From positions 17,488,501 to 17,552,500 of the forward strand of contig CM029115.1 of assembly GCA_016859345.1 (NCBI GenBank): 64,000 nucleotides of DNA, in the 5' to 3' direction. Source of the stretch: Istiophorus platypterus (lineage: Eukaryota > Chordata > Actinopteri > Istiophoriformes > Istiophoridae). Position numbers and translations under genes: made by a program. Of this stretch, positions 1 to 11,215 are shown piece after piece. Each line of letters begins with the position of its first letter. Positions within the stretch are counted from its first letter, which is position 1. A model generated the notes under the pieces. It ran no database searches and was not told where the DNA came from. It saw nothing but the letters and a program-made list of their open reading frames with translations.

Positions 1-190
1 CTGAGAACGGGGGAAACATCTAACCCGGCCCTGCACAATGGTAACAAAATCTACCCACCACTGGGAAGTCACTGCTCCTGGGCAAGAAATAGTCTGGCAC
101 ATAACCCCGCCTGTGAAACCGTAACGCGTTGATTCTACACTTTGTATTTTGTACAGATTAAACAAACAAGATGTGATACATTAGATGCCC
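1..190. repeat. Degenerate copy of a dispersed teleost repeat
   Basis: The stretch from the window edge to about 190 resembles a repeat I recognise from many percomorph genomes. It has a 'gggggaaac' start, a 'ggtaacaaaatctaccc' segment, then 'aagtcactgctcctgg', 'aagaaatagtctggcacataa' and 'cagattaaacaaacaag' words in the usual order. It is cut by the window edge. Another copy, covering overlapping and further parts of the same family, lies near 59095-59440. I cannot assign a family name without a repeat library. Confidence 0.55.
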
Positions 191-724
191 TGTCCTTGTG
201 TGAAGCTAAGGTAATCAGCTACTGGCTGCAGATTCATACTTACTGAAAAGAAATGACAGTCATATCAATCGTCGGCCTATTCCTCCGACAAAAGGTCCAG
301 AACGCAAGTCTGTCTTACTGTGAATTGTTAGGATTTTTTCCCCCACTGCATTTCAGCTTTTTTTGCAACCAGGTCTTCTATCTGTTATCAACAGAACTCA
401 TTTTCTCATCACTTTATCCTTTCTGTCTTGTCTCGATCACATCCCCTGAGAGAGGCTTCGCGGTTTTTCTGGTCAGCCTTCTGAGCAACAACCTTTGGGA
501 TCAGTCAGCAGAGCTGTAACACCAGCTCTGCCTGACAGGCCCAGTCTAGCAAAATTAGAATCCATTTTGAAAGTGATAGTTAGAAAATTGCAAGTCATTC
601 ATGATGTACTGCATGGCAACTAAGTGGCAGCAGCCCAGTAGTCGACTGTCATTTCAACCGCCGACTGATGACAACTCCAATCACCCACATAGCCGTCAGT
701 GCGCACGCATGCACGCGCACAAGT

Positions 725-726
<2 letters not shown>

Positions 727-762
<36 letters not shown>

Positions 763-814
763 AAATACACACAAATACACACAAATACACACATACACAT
801 ATACACATATACAG
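727..814. repeat. (CA)n microsatellite with a (acaaatacac)n tail
   Basis: About 15 CA units are followed by three copies of a 10-bp variant unit and then mixed ACAT/ATAC repeats. Intronic; the long TH- or CV-rich ORFs crossing it are repeat artefacts. Confidence 0.9.
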
Positions 815-1100
815 ATTTTCTCTCCCTCTCATCCCTATGATTAGCATGCAGATTTTGCTGTCAGAATCTCAAGCGGAAGTAAAAGCATTGAAATTCATAG
901 AATGAATCAGAACAGCTTATCAGTCGGGATAAACATTCAGACTGTGAGGTAGAACACGTATGTTGGTGTGAACATGCATGTGTGTGGTGATGAAAGCACA
1001 CCTGGCGAGAAAAAGGCTTTTTAGTCTAAGAGAGGGTTTAACACATAAATATGGCTGCCCCTGGAGCTCAGCTGTGTTGTTTTAGCCAATCCCACACCTA

Positions 1101-1101
<1 letters not shown>

Positions 1102-1156
<55 letters not shown>
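1102..1156. repeat. (CA)n microsatellite
   Basis: Uninterrupted AC/CA dinucleotide tract of about 27 units in the zswim6 intron. Confidence 0.95.
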
Positions 1157-1159
<3 letters not shown>

Positions 1160-1679
1160 AACACACACGCCCAGAGCAAAGTCTCCTGCAGAACGGCATT
1201 GATCTCTGTTTATAGTCTCTGTATGGGTGCTTCCTTATAGGACCACACACACATGCACTCATTGTTTAGTACAGACCTACCCTATATAACGTCTTTGTAG
1301 TCTTATTAATTGGTCCAGTTTTTGGAGCTGCAATGGAGGAAATGCTCCTTTAGCTGTGGGTGGGATGGAGGTTGTGTTAGAGGTGGGGGGGTTGCCTGAT
1401 AATTCTTGACCCTCCCTCGACCTGCTGCGGAGCCTTGCTTTTCTTTAGTTGTGGTTCAGATCTCCTTTCAGTAGGGCCTCTCAGTTCAATCCAACCAAAC
1501 GGATTGGATTCCAGTCCAGCAGGCTTTTCTCACTGAAGTTTTAGCAGGCTATCTTTGGTCAACACGGGATAGAATCCCATGTTAAAGCGCCAACTACCGC
1601 AGGTGGTCCCCTCTGGATCAGAGAAACTCTAGCAGGGCAGAGTCAGATTTAGGTGTTGCTCTCTCTCTGTCTGCAGCTC

Positions 1680-1800
1680 ATGAGCTAATTTGATTAATGT
1701 GCAAGGCTAAAGTGAATTGGCGCAGGCGGATGGGCCTTAAATATCTATTTGCTCTCCCTGTTTCCCCCGTTTGCTTTTGTTGACTCCCTTTCACACCAGC
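1680..1800. promoter_or_regulatory. Candidate conserved non-coding element (intronic)
   Basis: A complex, repeat-free block with homeodomain-type TAAT/ATTA words and an AT-rich 'ttaaatatctatttg' core. It stands out from the low-complexity surroundings and reads like a vertebrate developmental enhancer. This is a judgement from composition only; no alignment was possible. Confidence 0.2.
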
Positions 1801-2817
1801 CCATTTGCTTCATCTTGTTTCTTGCACTGAAATTAATCATGTATTCAGAATCTATCACACACAAACAAAATTCACACACAAATAGAATGAACGAGTTCTG
1901 CCTGAACCGCATGGTGCCATATTAGATTTAGGTGACAGTCACTCACGAACCAATTCAACCAATAAACTTAATGACCTTCCCGCTGCTGGGTCTGAATTTT
2001 CTCCATTGACTTGGAATCTTAATTTGATTGCAGAAATATATGTATGTTGCTCAATCTAATTTACTCCAGTGATTTTGGAACACAAGGCACTTTTGTGCTT
2101 AGACAAGCAAACCTTTGAGGCCCTGCCCTGGTCCCCACCGATTGCCTTCATGTGGGAAGCTAAATTGTGTTTTATAGGGAGCGTATAAATGCGGCGCTCT
2201 GCCGTCACAGCAGACGTATGTATGTTGAAATAGTTAAAGGTCTTAGAGTGGGGTCTTTCTTTCCTAAAATAAACGCAGGAGTATGGTATTTCTGAGGTCT
2301 GTTGTTGTTGAATAGACAGAAGTGGTCCTAGCTGGTCAGGAGGACGCATGATGGCTTATCGGTACTTATACAATCTCCGAAAAAGCGAGAGAACGATGAA
2401 ACGAAGGGCTGCTTGGGAGAACGCTTTGATGTGTGTCCCCCAAAGAGAGTGGGTGGTCCGCAGGCATTTGTGGGATGAACCTATACTATACATACGCTCG
2501 TCCTCGCCCACTCTTTCACACACTGTTCTCGCTGCCTTACACAGCGCTTTGGGCCAAGTGTGACTTCACCAGGGCGGTCAGAAGGGGTTTCTAGGGCAAC
2601 CTCACAGAGGCCTTGTTCTAAAAATGGCCGCCATGGTTACTTTGAAAGCCAACCCTGGCCTCTTGAACATGCACAGAAAAGAGCCCTGAGCACCACTCGG
2701 GGAGGGGAGCTGGGTGGCCTGGGTGAGGGGGAAACCAGGCTCTTTAATAGCTAGCACATGAGACATTGAAGGCTTCATACCCACCCAACCAGGATTCATG
2801 GAAGGTGTGTATCTGTT

Positions 2818-2819
<2 letters not shown>

Positions 2820-2900
<81 letters not shown>
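2820..2900. repeat. (TG)n microsatellite
   Basis: Pure TG tract of about 40 units, intronic. Confidence 0.95.
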
Positions 2901-2902
<2 letters not shown>

Positions 2903-4399
2903 CTAAACAGTAATATCCCTGTACTCAGCGCTTGGCTAAATTAAAAGGGCATTTTTGGCGTGGGGGGCAGTTTTTGGTGCCCAGACGATTGGACGGGGAA
3001 AGGCGAAACTCATTACCTACCCATCTGTCAGAGAGTGAGAGAGAAAGAGCTGTGGGAATGTGGATGGAGGGAGGGACGGATGAAAAGGGCTTGGAAAGCA
3101 ATAGAGAGAGAGTGTCTGTTAAAGCAAAGGGAAACACAACAGACTTACAGAAGTCTTTTATCTCTCTTTAGTTTTCCATACTCCATGTGTTTTGAATTTT
3201 TTTTTTCAAGTATCACTGTTTATTTTCTCTATGGGAAAAAGGCAAACATTCGCAAAAAAATAAAAATTTGCAGCTGCTTTCACAACAGTCTGATAAGTGT
3301 GTGAGTGTTTGTATCGGAGGTTGATTCGTCTTTGAGCTCCCTCAGCCCCACATGTTTTTGATGTTCTCTTTTTCTTTCCCCCCCTCTAGACCAGGGGCCA
3401 CTCTCGAAACGCACGCTTGTGTCACATACACACAAACATGGGCAAACACTCATATACACACACTAAATGTATCAGCAATTTTTAAAAGCCATTGCTCATT
3501 TGTGTGTTTTACACGGCTAAATATGTTAGCTCCCCATTCTGCAGCCAGCTGCAGCATGTAAACCTTTTTGTCTTGTTCAAGAGTGACTTAGTATGTCTCT
3601 CTCTCTCTCTCTCTCTCGATCACTTGCTCCCTCTCCCACAGCTGTAGACATATAGGCTTTGATCACTGCAGATGCAAGTGGCTGCCATATTCAATCCACA
3701 CCCCTCTTCTGTGGATATTGTTAACGAACATGTACTTCCTCTGCCAGCTGGCTTTCAGAATGGAAAAGCATATCTCCATGGCAATGTTCTGCAGTTCTGC
3801 ACTGTTAGATATTCGCAGCCAACACTTAGTTCTGCACACTTGGTTCTGCAGATAATGCAGAGTAAAAGGGCACCCACAACAAAATATCGCTATTTCTGTT
3901 TTGATGCCTTTGCCATGGTTGCAGGTTTGCAAGAGCCATGTTAATGGAGCCTTTTGAATTTTGGATAAAGTCTTAACTCATGTAGGTAGCATTTAAATAG
4001 CCTGGCTGATGATGTGTTTCTACAAACATCTGTAGGGAGGCTGTGGAGGAGAAATCTAAGGCCTCTACAACCAGCTTGTTTTATTTTTGTTTGCATCCGG
4101 AGGGCACATCCAACACTGCAGGCAAGGGTTGTGACCCTGTTTATTTCCTCCTCTATTTTTCTTTCCTTTTCACCTGCATTCTTAACGCAACCCTTAACCA
4201 TCAAGGAGGAAGAAAAGCTACTTTGACCTGACCTCCGTCAGCTTGCCTGCATACCCCTAAACCCATTTCCATCCATATCTTATGAAATATTCAACCCCCC
4301 CCCCTCCCTTCTTACCTAATGTAGAGGACCAGAGAACGCTTTGATATCTGCGTTAATACATGCTTGATATCACAGCAACGCGCACGCTCAGCCCTTTGA

Positions 4400-4760
4400 T
4401 AAACATATTTAAGAGATGTATGTCTTTGCCCGGTCTACATGCGTTTCAGAGATCTCCTCTGAGCACATAAATGCATTCATAAGCTGCTCTCCGTCTCCCC
4501 TAACCACTCCCATTATTAATAAATGCATGATCTCACGCTGCGGCTCTGTGTGTGCGTACACGTTTTGTCTCTTTCATATGTTCATCAGTGTGTGTTTTAG
4601 GCCACTGCTGGGAACCCCGCCCTGCTCATTCATATTCATCCCCGCATAATGACCAGCCGCGCCTCCGTATAGCGCAGTCAGGATAAGATCAAACGTTATA
4701 TTCAAACGAGGGGCCGTGTTATTCATACTGTAACAGCTGCTTGCTTCCTCATCTCTTTCT
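4400..4760. promoter_or_regulatory. Candidate conserved non-coding element (intronic)
   Basis: A non-repetitive block with clustered octamer/POU-like and homeodomain-like words (for example 'attcatattcat', 'attattaataaatgcat' and 'gcataatga'). It is compositionally distinct from flanking intron. No conservation test was possible, so this is a candidate only. Confidence 0.22.
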
Positions 4761-5510
4761 CAGTTCCTCTTGCAGTGGATCGGTGAGCTGAGTTCCTACA
4801 TGTAGGTTTCTGTCAGGCCGATTTAATCTCGCTCAGAGTCATAACAGTGGACTGCAGCTGGTCTTGATCATGCTCTCATGATAAGAGAACATGGGGCCTT
4901 TGGTAGGTGACTGTGGCCAACTGGGTCTGTTTCATAAGATTTTTCAGCAGTGCGTTCTATCTTTACTCAATAATGTTATTTTCTAAAGGGCACATTCAGT
5001 GAGTTGATCAAGTCATCCAATTCTCATTTAATAAATGTTTAGGCAAAACATCCAGTTGTTTGCTGTCTGGGGACGATAGATGCCTGATCTTATCTCCACG
5101 TTACTTAATAGCCATTGGTCATAAATTTGAGCTGCAAGCCTGCATTTTTTTTATTTATTATCGATTGATCTGCTGATTATTCTCTAAGTTAATCAGTTAA
5201 TTGTTTCTTCTGTAAAATATCATAAATAGTTAAAAGAGCCCATCGCAAGCTAACCAAAGCCCCAAAGTGATGTGTTATGAATTGCGTGGTTTGTTGAACT
5301 AGCTCTCCAAAACCCAAATATATTAAGTTTCACCCCCCCCCAAAATGATTCCAATGATTAATCATTATCAAAATTGTTGCTGATTAATTGTTGTTGACTG
5401 AACAACTGTTGAGGAAGTGAAAGATTAACGGATTGCTCCACATACATTGTCTTTTTAAAAATTTTCCTTAAAGATATATAACCCCTCATTTTCTTTCTCC
5501 CTTTCTCCAG

Positions 5511-5867
5511 GTTTTCATCTTAGCGGCACAGTGACGGACCCTGCCACGCCTTCGTCCCCAGAGCTTGTCTGCAGCGTGAGCGTCAGCTTCGACCGCTGCA
5601 AGATCACGGCGGTAACATGCACCTGCGGAAACAAAGACATCTTCTACTGCGCCCATGTAGTGGCACTGTCGCTTTACAGAGTACGGAAGCCCGAGCAGGT
5701 CAAACTGCACCTGCCCATCTCAGAAACCCTGTTCCAGATGAGCAGAGACCAGCTGCAGAAGTTTGTCCAGTATCTGATATCAGTCCACCACACAGAGGTG
5801 CTGCCCACCGCACAGAAACTGGCCGACGAGATTTTGTCGCAGAACTCGGAGATCAACCAGGTCCACG
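5511..5867 (+). CDS. zswim6: zswim6 exon with the SWIM zinc finger (first visible exon)
   Basis: Acceptor 'ctttctccag' precedes 5511 and donor 'gtgagg' follows 5867. The frame reads (G)FHLSGTVTDPATPS and ends LSQNSEINQVHG. It carries the SWIM motif C-x-C-x7-C-x-H in VTCTCGNKDIFYCAHV, which coordinates zinc in this family, followed by the strongly conserved RKPEQVKLHLPISETLFQM segment. The start is a splice acceptor rather than an initiation codon. The exon ends with one spare base (phase 1). ZSWIM5 and ZSWIM6 are both very similar here. Confidence 0.93.
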
Positions 5868-7431
5868 GTGAGGAAAAGTCTGTGTGTTGTGTCTGTCAGT
5901 GTGTGAAGAAAGTGGTGGGCATGTTTAGGACCATGTGACCATGTGGGTTTGTGTGTGTCTTCCTGCCGTCACATGCATATAGGTATTGACTGTGTGATGG
6001 AGGTAAAGTGTGGCAGGATCAATGTTACTCATTAGTGAGATCCAGACAGTAAAGGAGAGACTGTGTGCCTTTAATCAACACTATAGACCGGTTATTTACC
6101 TCTGAGAGAGAGAACGATACAGAAACAGAGACGGAGAGGTTAGCAGAGAGATAAGGAGAGGTGTATACCTCCTGTTACCGATACCGTTCCTGCTCCTTAC
6201 TCTAATAAAAGATGGGAAACTGAAAGACAAACAACGCAGAGAAAGAAACTGATGACTGCACGGGATAGAAGAAAGCATGAAGTAGCATACAGAAGACGTT
6301 TGCATATGAGTAATGGAGTCATACAGGAAACGGACTAGGAGGATGAAAAAAACTAGGACGAAACAGAAAAACGAGGGTGTGAGAGACCAAAAGAGGCAAG
6401 AACAACGGAGATAGGCTCTTCTGAGAATTGAGGGCGGAAATAAATGAGCGAATCAGAAGGGTCAAAAGGGAGAGACCGATCTTCATCGCAAGAATACTGT
6501 GATAAAAAATTTGTCTTTTTTCTAACATTCTATTGATCCGTCAACCTTCCATCAATTACCCTGGAAAAGTAAACTAAAACATATCAGATGGATTACACCA
6601 TCCCAATAATTCCTGTTCGTTTAATCTGCTTGAGGGTCAGTTGAGGTGCATGGACATGCACTTACTTTTAAGCTTTATCAGATATAGTCTTTGTTTTATG
6701 TTTTTCAACATTTTGCCCACTAGGAAGCAACATTAAAGTCATTTTGAGGATTAAAGAAGGAAGCACACTGTTTACAGTGTTGGGAAAATTACTTCAAATT
6801 CAAAAGCACTGTTTCAGCAAAACGAAGTTATAGTTTAAACATTTTACTGTATTTGTTTTAGCTTTGCTTTTGTTGCTTAAAAAAAGCTTGAATAAAGTAG
6901 GGATAGAATTAATGGATGAGGGGAGACAAAATTAAATGATAGCACATTAATTTTATTTATATTTGAATTGCGATTGTAATTGTTTTTTCCAGAATCATGA
7001 TCAAATGACTTGGAAGCTTTGCTGTTTGTTTCTAAAATTGTTCCTACTTGCATTAGTAAGTAATGTGTATGAGTAATCTACCCATTATTACATTGCATTA
7101 TATGTAATAATGTGTTGTCTGTAGTTATATCACCCATTTGGTAAATATAACATGATATATTATTGCCCTCAATATTGGTAAAGTACCGCTTCTGAGGACA
7201 GGAATGAATGTCCTCACAGGTGTATAAATGTAAGTTAAATTGTCCTACCATCAGGTGCAGAATCAGTAAGTTACATATAGCATTTTATCTTATTATAAGA
7301 TATAGAATACTACATTTATAATAATATCTTTATCAGTATTATCATACTTTCAATTAGGACAAGAGACAGTGAACATAATACATTGGCGTGATGCACATAT
7401 ACCACATCTGTGCGTGTCTGTGTGTGCGTAG

Positions 7432-7580
7432 GGGCCCCGGATCCCACGGCAGGAGCCAGCGTGGACGATGAGAACTGCTGGCACCTGGATGAGGAGCAGG
7501 TTCAGGAGCAAGTCAAGCTTTTCCTTTCCCAGGGAGGATACCACGGCTCCGGCAAGCAGCTCAACCTGCTCTTCAGCAAG
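7432..7580 (+). CDS. zswim6: zswim6 coding exon
   Basis: Acceptor 'gtgcgtag' is followed by 7432 and donor 'gtcagg' begins at 7581. The spare G from the previous exon plus 'gg' gives glycine. The frame then reads APDPTAGASVDDENCWHLDE and ends QLNLLFSK in phase 0. Length is 149 nt. The acidic DDENCWHLDEEQ stretch is characteristic of ZSWIM5/6. Confidence 0.92.
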
Positions 7581-8905
7581 GTCAGGAGCCGGCAACATTC
7601 ATTGGTGCACATACAGAACATAACAACCACGCATGCGGAACATACCAGCCCCGATGGCCATGGCCACAAACACACTCTAATTCTGTAGGTCTTCCTTTCT
7701 CCCTTTAGGTTTTCTTGCCTCTCTACAAGAACACAGGGTATTTTGCTATTAAATATGTCCACCCTCACTGTAGTACATGCACCATTTTCCTATATTCCCT
7801 TATGAAAAGAGGCCTTCTCCATTCAAACTAATCCCAGACAACACAACTAACTTATCTGGGGACATATATTAAAATGCATGCTGTCACTTGACTACAGCTA
7901 ATTTTAGGAGCAAAAGTGTAAGACAGGGAGAGAGAAAGAGAGGTGTAGAAAGAAGGAAAGCTTGCTCAGCCGACGATTAAATGATTACATGAGAGATGTG
8001 CGGTTCGCTCTTTTGACTGGTATTACAGTGGCAGAGCTAGGCCAGCATTAATGTGCTGTATGCTATGTAAAGACTGCAAGCCAAGGCCATTATCATCCAC
8101 CCAGCCTGGCTTTTAGAATGTCTCTTTGCCTCATGCTCTTTGATGCCTGTTATATCCTTTTCAGCACGCACACACACACACACACAAACATACACCAACT
8201 GACAGCCACATATACCCTTGCACAGCCGCATAAACACTCTAAAGTCCACACTGAGTCATTTACACATGCATAGGTACACAGAGCTGCCCTCAAATCACAA
8301 AAACACGTGCTGTTATATGCATCCTTAGTCATCCTGTGTCTGAGGCTTTTTTTAGTGCATCTTATTGAACACATGTTGTCAGTCCTCCCGTCAGAGAGAC
8401 AGAAAAACACACATAATTTGTGTACACACGTCCACATGTGTATGTCTAGTAATGTGCAGAGTCTCTATTTTTGATGTTTATTGCTTTTGCCTGAAAAAAC
8501 ACCCAGAATTTCTCAAAGTAGCAGACCTTTTTAAACTGGTGTTTACCTGGATGTTTTATCCCCGCGCACCCAAGAGTGGTTGTGTTTCCTGCTGCAAGAA
8601 AATGCTGACCACCGTAGTTTAAAATAAATGAGTCTCCCCTCGTGCGATTAGCACAGCACAGAAAATTCTCCAGTAAGAGAAAGTGGAGAGAAAATAAGGG
8701 GGAACACTCAGCATTAACATGGCTCTTGCAACAACAGAGGCCTTCCCAGCATGGGCCACTGACTTCATTTTCCATAGACATACAGTAACTGTAAGAAAGA
8801 TACTGTATATCCCTAGTAAGTAGATATACCAATCCTTTTAAAGCATGTTTGTCAAAAAAAAACAACCTGAAACTGCTGTGTTAGGTTTGTGATGATTTTT
8901 TCCCC

Positions 8906-8946
8906 ATTCGATTCAATTCAATTCAATGCACCTTTATATATCCCTG
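8906..8946 (-). repeat. SINE/LINE-like 3' tail, reverse orientation (copy 1)
   Basis: On the minus strand it reads 'tatataaaggtgcattgaa' followed by GAATT repeats, the usual form of the 3' end of L2/SINE-type elements in teleosts. It lies within the tandem duplication, so the same relic recurs at 10376-10416. Confidence 0.45.
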
Positions 8947-9454
8947 TAAGCATGACTGTATGCAGCAGCTCACCATCCAGATAAGTAGCTCATAGACGAT
9001 AGATAGAATCTAGAAAAGATCTAAAATACAGTATTCTTGAAGCAAGTTTATGTGGAATTGGTAAAAAAAAAAATACATTGATAAATAACTAAAGAAACTA
9101 AAAACAATCTAAAAGATACACGAACACGCGAGGCTATACAACAGCATAAAAGCACAGCCAGAATTTGTTTTGTTCTCACTTGATTTTGTAATTGATGAAC
9201 TTCCAGATACAAATTTTTCAGTGTGCAAATGCTTTTGGATCTGTCATTTGTTTTTGATGCTGTGGTCCAGTGCAGTTCTTGATGTCTTGCCTGTAAGTTG
9301 TGAGAGCTGTTTGTTGGTGCGTCTTCGTCTTACTTTGTTGCTTCATTGCTCTCTGTGCATCTGTTTGTGCAAACCACATGTATGTGTGTGTTTGTGTGTG
9401 TGTGCGGGCCCGTGAGTTACCGTCCGCCCTGTCCCCTCCTCTCTCCTGCTGTAG

Positions 9455-9605
9455 GTGAGGGAGATGCTGAAGATGCGTGACTCCAACGGAGCGAGGATGT
9501 TAACACTGATCACAGAACAGTTCATGGCCGACCCTCGGCTGGCACTGTGGAGACAGCAGGGCACCACCATGACCGACAAGTACAGACAGCTCTGGGATGA
9601 GCTGG
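9455..9605 (+). CDS. zswim6: zswim6 coding exon, copy 1 of a duplicated exon
   Basis: Acceptor 'ctctcctgctgtag' and donor 'gtgagg' flank the exon. It reads VREMLKMRDSNGARM and ends KYRQLWDEL plus one spare G (151 nt, phase 0 to phase 1). It joins in frame to the exon ending SK at 7580 and to the exon starting ALWMC at 12764. An identical 151-nt copy with the same splice sites lies at 10926-11076. Only one copy can be used per transcript, and the sequence alone does not say which. Confidence 0.88.
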
Positions 9606-9623
9606 GTGAGGGGGAAAAACACG

Positions 9624-9665
<42 letters not shown>

Positions 9666-10375
9666 CAACTGACAGCCACATATACCCTTGCACAGCCGCA
9701 TAAACACTCTAAAGTCCACACTGAGTCATTTACACATGCATAGGTACACAGAGCTGCCCTCAAATCACAAAAACACGTGCTGTTATATGCATCCTTAGTC
9801 ATCCTGTGTCTGAGGCTTTTTTTAGTGCATCTTATTGAACACATGTTGTCAGTCCTCCCGTCAGAGAGACAGAAAAACACACATAATTTGTGTACACACG
9901 TCCACATGTGTATGTCTAGTAATGTGCAGAGTCTCTATTTTTGATGTTTATTGCTTTTGCCTGAAAAAACACCCAGAATTTCTCAAAGTAGCAGACCTTT
10001 TTAAACTGGTGTTTACCTGGATGTTTTATCCCCGCGCACCCAAGAGTGGTTGTGTTTCCTGCTGCAAGAAAATGCTGACCACCGTAGTTTAAAATAAATG
10101 AGTCTCCCCTCGTGCGATTAGCACAGCACAGAAAATTCTCCAGTAAGAGAAAGTGGAGAGAAAATAAGGGGGAACACTCAGCATTAACATGGCTCTTGCA
10201 ACAACAGAGGCCTTCCCAGCATGGGCCACTGACTTCATTTTCCATAGACATACAGTAACTGTAAGAAAGATACTGTATATCCCTAGTAAGTAGATATACT
10301 AATCCTTTTAAAGCATGTTTGTCAAAAAAAAACAACCTGAAACTGCTGTGTTAGGTTTGTGATGATTTTTTCCCC

Positions 10376-10416
10376 ATTCGATTCAATTCAATTCAATGCA
10401 CCTTTATATATTCCTG
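10376..10416 (-). repeat. SINE/LINE-like 3' tail, reverse orientation (copy 2)
   Basis: Duplicate of the 8906-8946 relic inside tandem unit 2, with one substitution. Confidence 0.45.
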
Positions 10417-10925
10417 TAAGCATGACTGTATGCAGCAGCTCACCATCCAGATAAGTAGCTCATAGACAATAGATAGGATCTAGAAAAGATCTAAAATACA
10501 GTATTCTTGAAGCAAGTTTATGTGGAATTGGTAAAAAAAAAAAATACATTGATAAATAACTAAAGAAACTAAAAACAATCTAAAAGATACACGAACACGC
10601 GAGGCTATACAACAGCATAAAAGCACAGCCAGAATTTGTTTTGTTCTCACTTGATTTTGTAATTGATGAACTTCCAGATACAAATTTTTCAGTGTGCAAA
10701 TGCTTTTGGATCTGTCATTTGTTTTTGATGCTGTGGTCCAGTGCAGTTCTTGATGTCTTGCCTGTAAGTTGTGAGAGCTGTTTGTTGGTGCGTCTTCGTC
10801 TTACTTTGTTGCTTCATTGCTCTCTGTGCATCTGTTTGTGCAAACCACATGTATGTGTGTGTTTGTGTGTGTGTGCGGGCCCGTGAGTTACCGTCCGCCC
10901 TGTCCCCTCCTCTCTCCTGCTGTAG

Positions 10926-11076
10926 GTGAGGGAGATGCTGAAGATGCGTGACTCCAACGGAGCGAGGATGTTAACACTGATCACAGAACAGTTCATGGCC
11001 GACCCTCGGCTGGCACTGTGGAGACAGCAGGGCACCACCATGACCGACAAGTACAGACAGCTCTGGGATGAGCTGG
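10926..11076 (+). CDS. zswim6: zswim6 coding exon, copy 2 of a duplicated exon
   Basis: Base-for-base identical by eye to 9455-9605, with identical acceptor and donor. If spliced after copy 1 instead of replacing it, the frame shifts and a TGA is met at 10949-10951 after eight further codons. It is therefore a mutually exclusive alternative, an unused copy, or an assembly artefact. Confidence 0.7.
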
Positions 11077-11094
11077 GTGAGGGGGAAAAACACG

Positions 11095-11145
<51 letters not shown>

Positions 11146-11215
11146 CACACACACAACCACACAACCACACAACCACAGACACACACACAACCACATACAC
11201 ACAGACACACACTGA
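11095..11215. repeat. (CA)n with CCACA variants
   Basis: About 26 CA units are interrupted by GCA, then decay into (acaaccac)n and ACAC/AGAC variants. This tract is the right boundary of the tandem duplication. Confidence 0.9.

Larger units (their letters stand above)
191..5510 (+). other. zswim6: Intron of zswim6 preceding the first visible exon
   Basis: No exon could be supported here. ORFs in the interval are short and unconserved-looking, several being translations of CA repeats. The stretch holds microsatellites at 727-814, 1102-1156 and 2820-2900, a short CT run near 3597-3617, and two blocks that look like candidate conserved non-coding elements (about 1680-1800 and 4400-4760). It is the 3' portion of an intron, presumably intron 1, ending in a pyrimidine-rich tract and CAG at 5508-5510. 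Confidence 0.6.
8170..9660 (+). repeat. Tandem duplication unit 1 (about 1.47 kb, contains a zswim6 exon)
   Basis: The sequence from the (CA)n tract at about 8170 through the (CA)n tract at 9625-9660 is repeated immediately downstream at an offset of 1470-1471 bp. The unit contains intron sequence, a reverse-oriented SINE/LINE-like tail (8906-8946), and the exon at 9455-9605. Comparing the copies by eye gives about four substitutions (near 8830, 8942, 8998 and 9007) and one poly-A length difference. Both ends of the unit are CA repeats. Confidence 0.95.
9661..11140 (+). repeat. Tandem duplication unit 2 (about 1.47 kb)
   Basis: Second copy of the unit described at 8170-9660, starting at 'tacaccaactgac' and running through the second copy of the exon into the (CA)n tract at 11095-11154. 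Beyond that point the sequence (CCACA-rich repeat) has no counterpart in copy 1. The first copy is followed instead by the chimeric CA junction, as expected from exchange between two CA tracts. Confidence 0.95.

Noticed and set aside
2170..2260. TATA-like 'gcgtataaatgcggcgc' considered as an internal promoter
   Set aside because: There is no downstream exon, and isolated TATA-like words are frequent in AT-rich introns.
5868..5938. In-frame extension of the SWIM exon to a stop at 5938
   Set aside because: The conserved frame stops at the donor 'gtgagg', and the extension is Cys/Val-rich sequence from intron. The exon at 7432 continues the protein.
8150..8865. Minus-strand ORFs of 95 and 139 residues (repeated at 9500-10335)
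   Set aside because: They appear twice only because of the tandem duplication, have no recognisable domain, and lie in a zswim6 intron.
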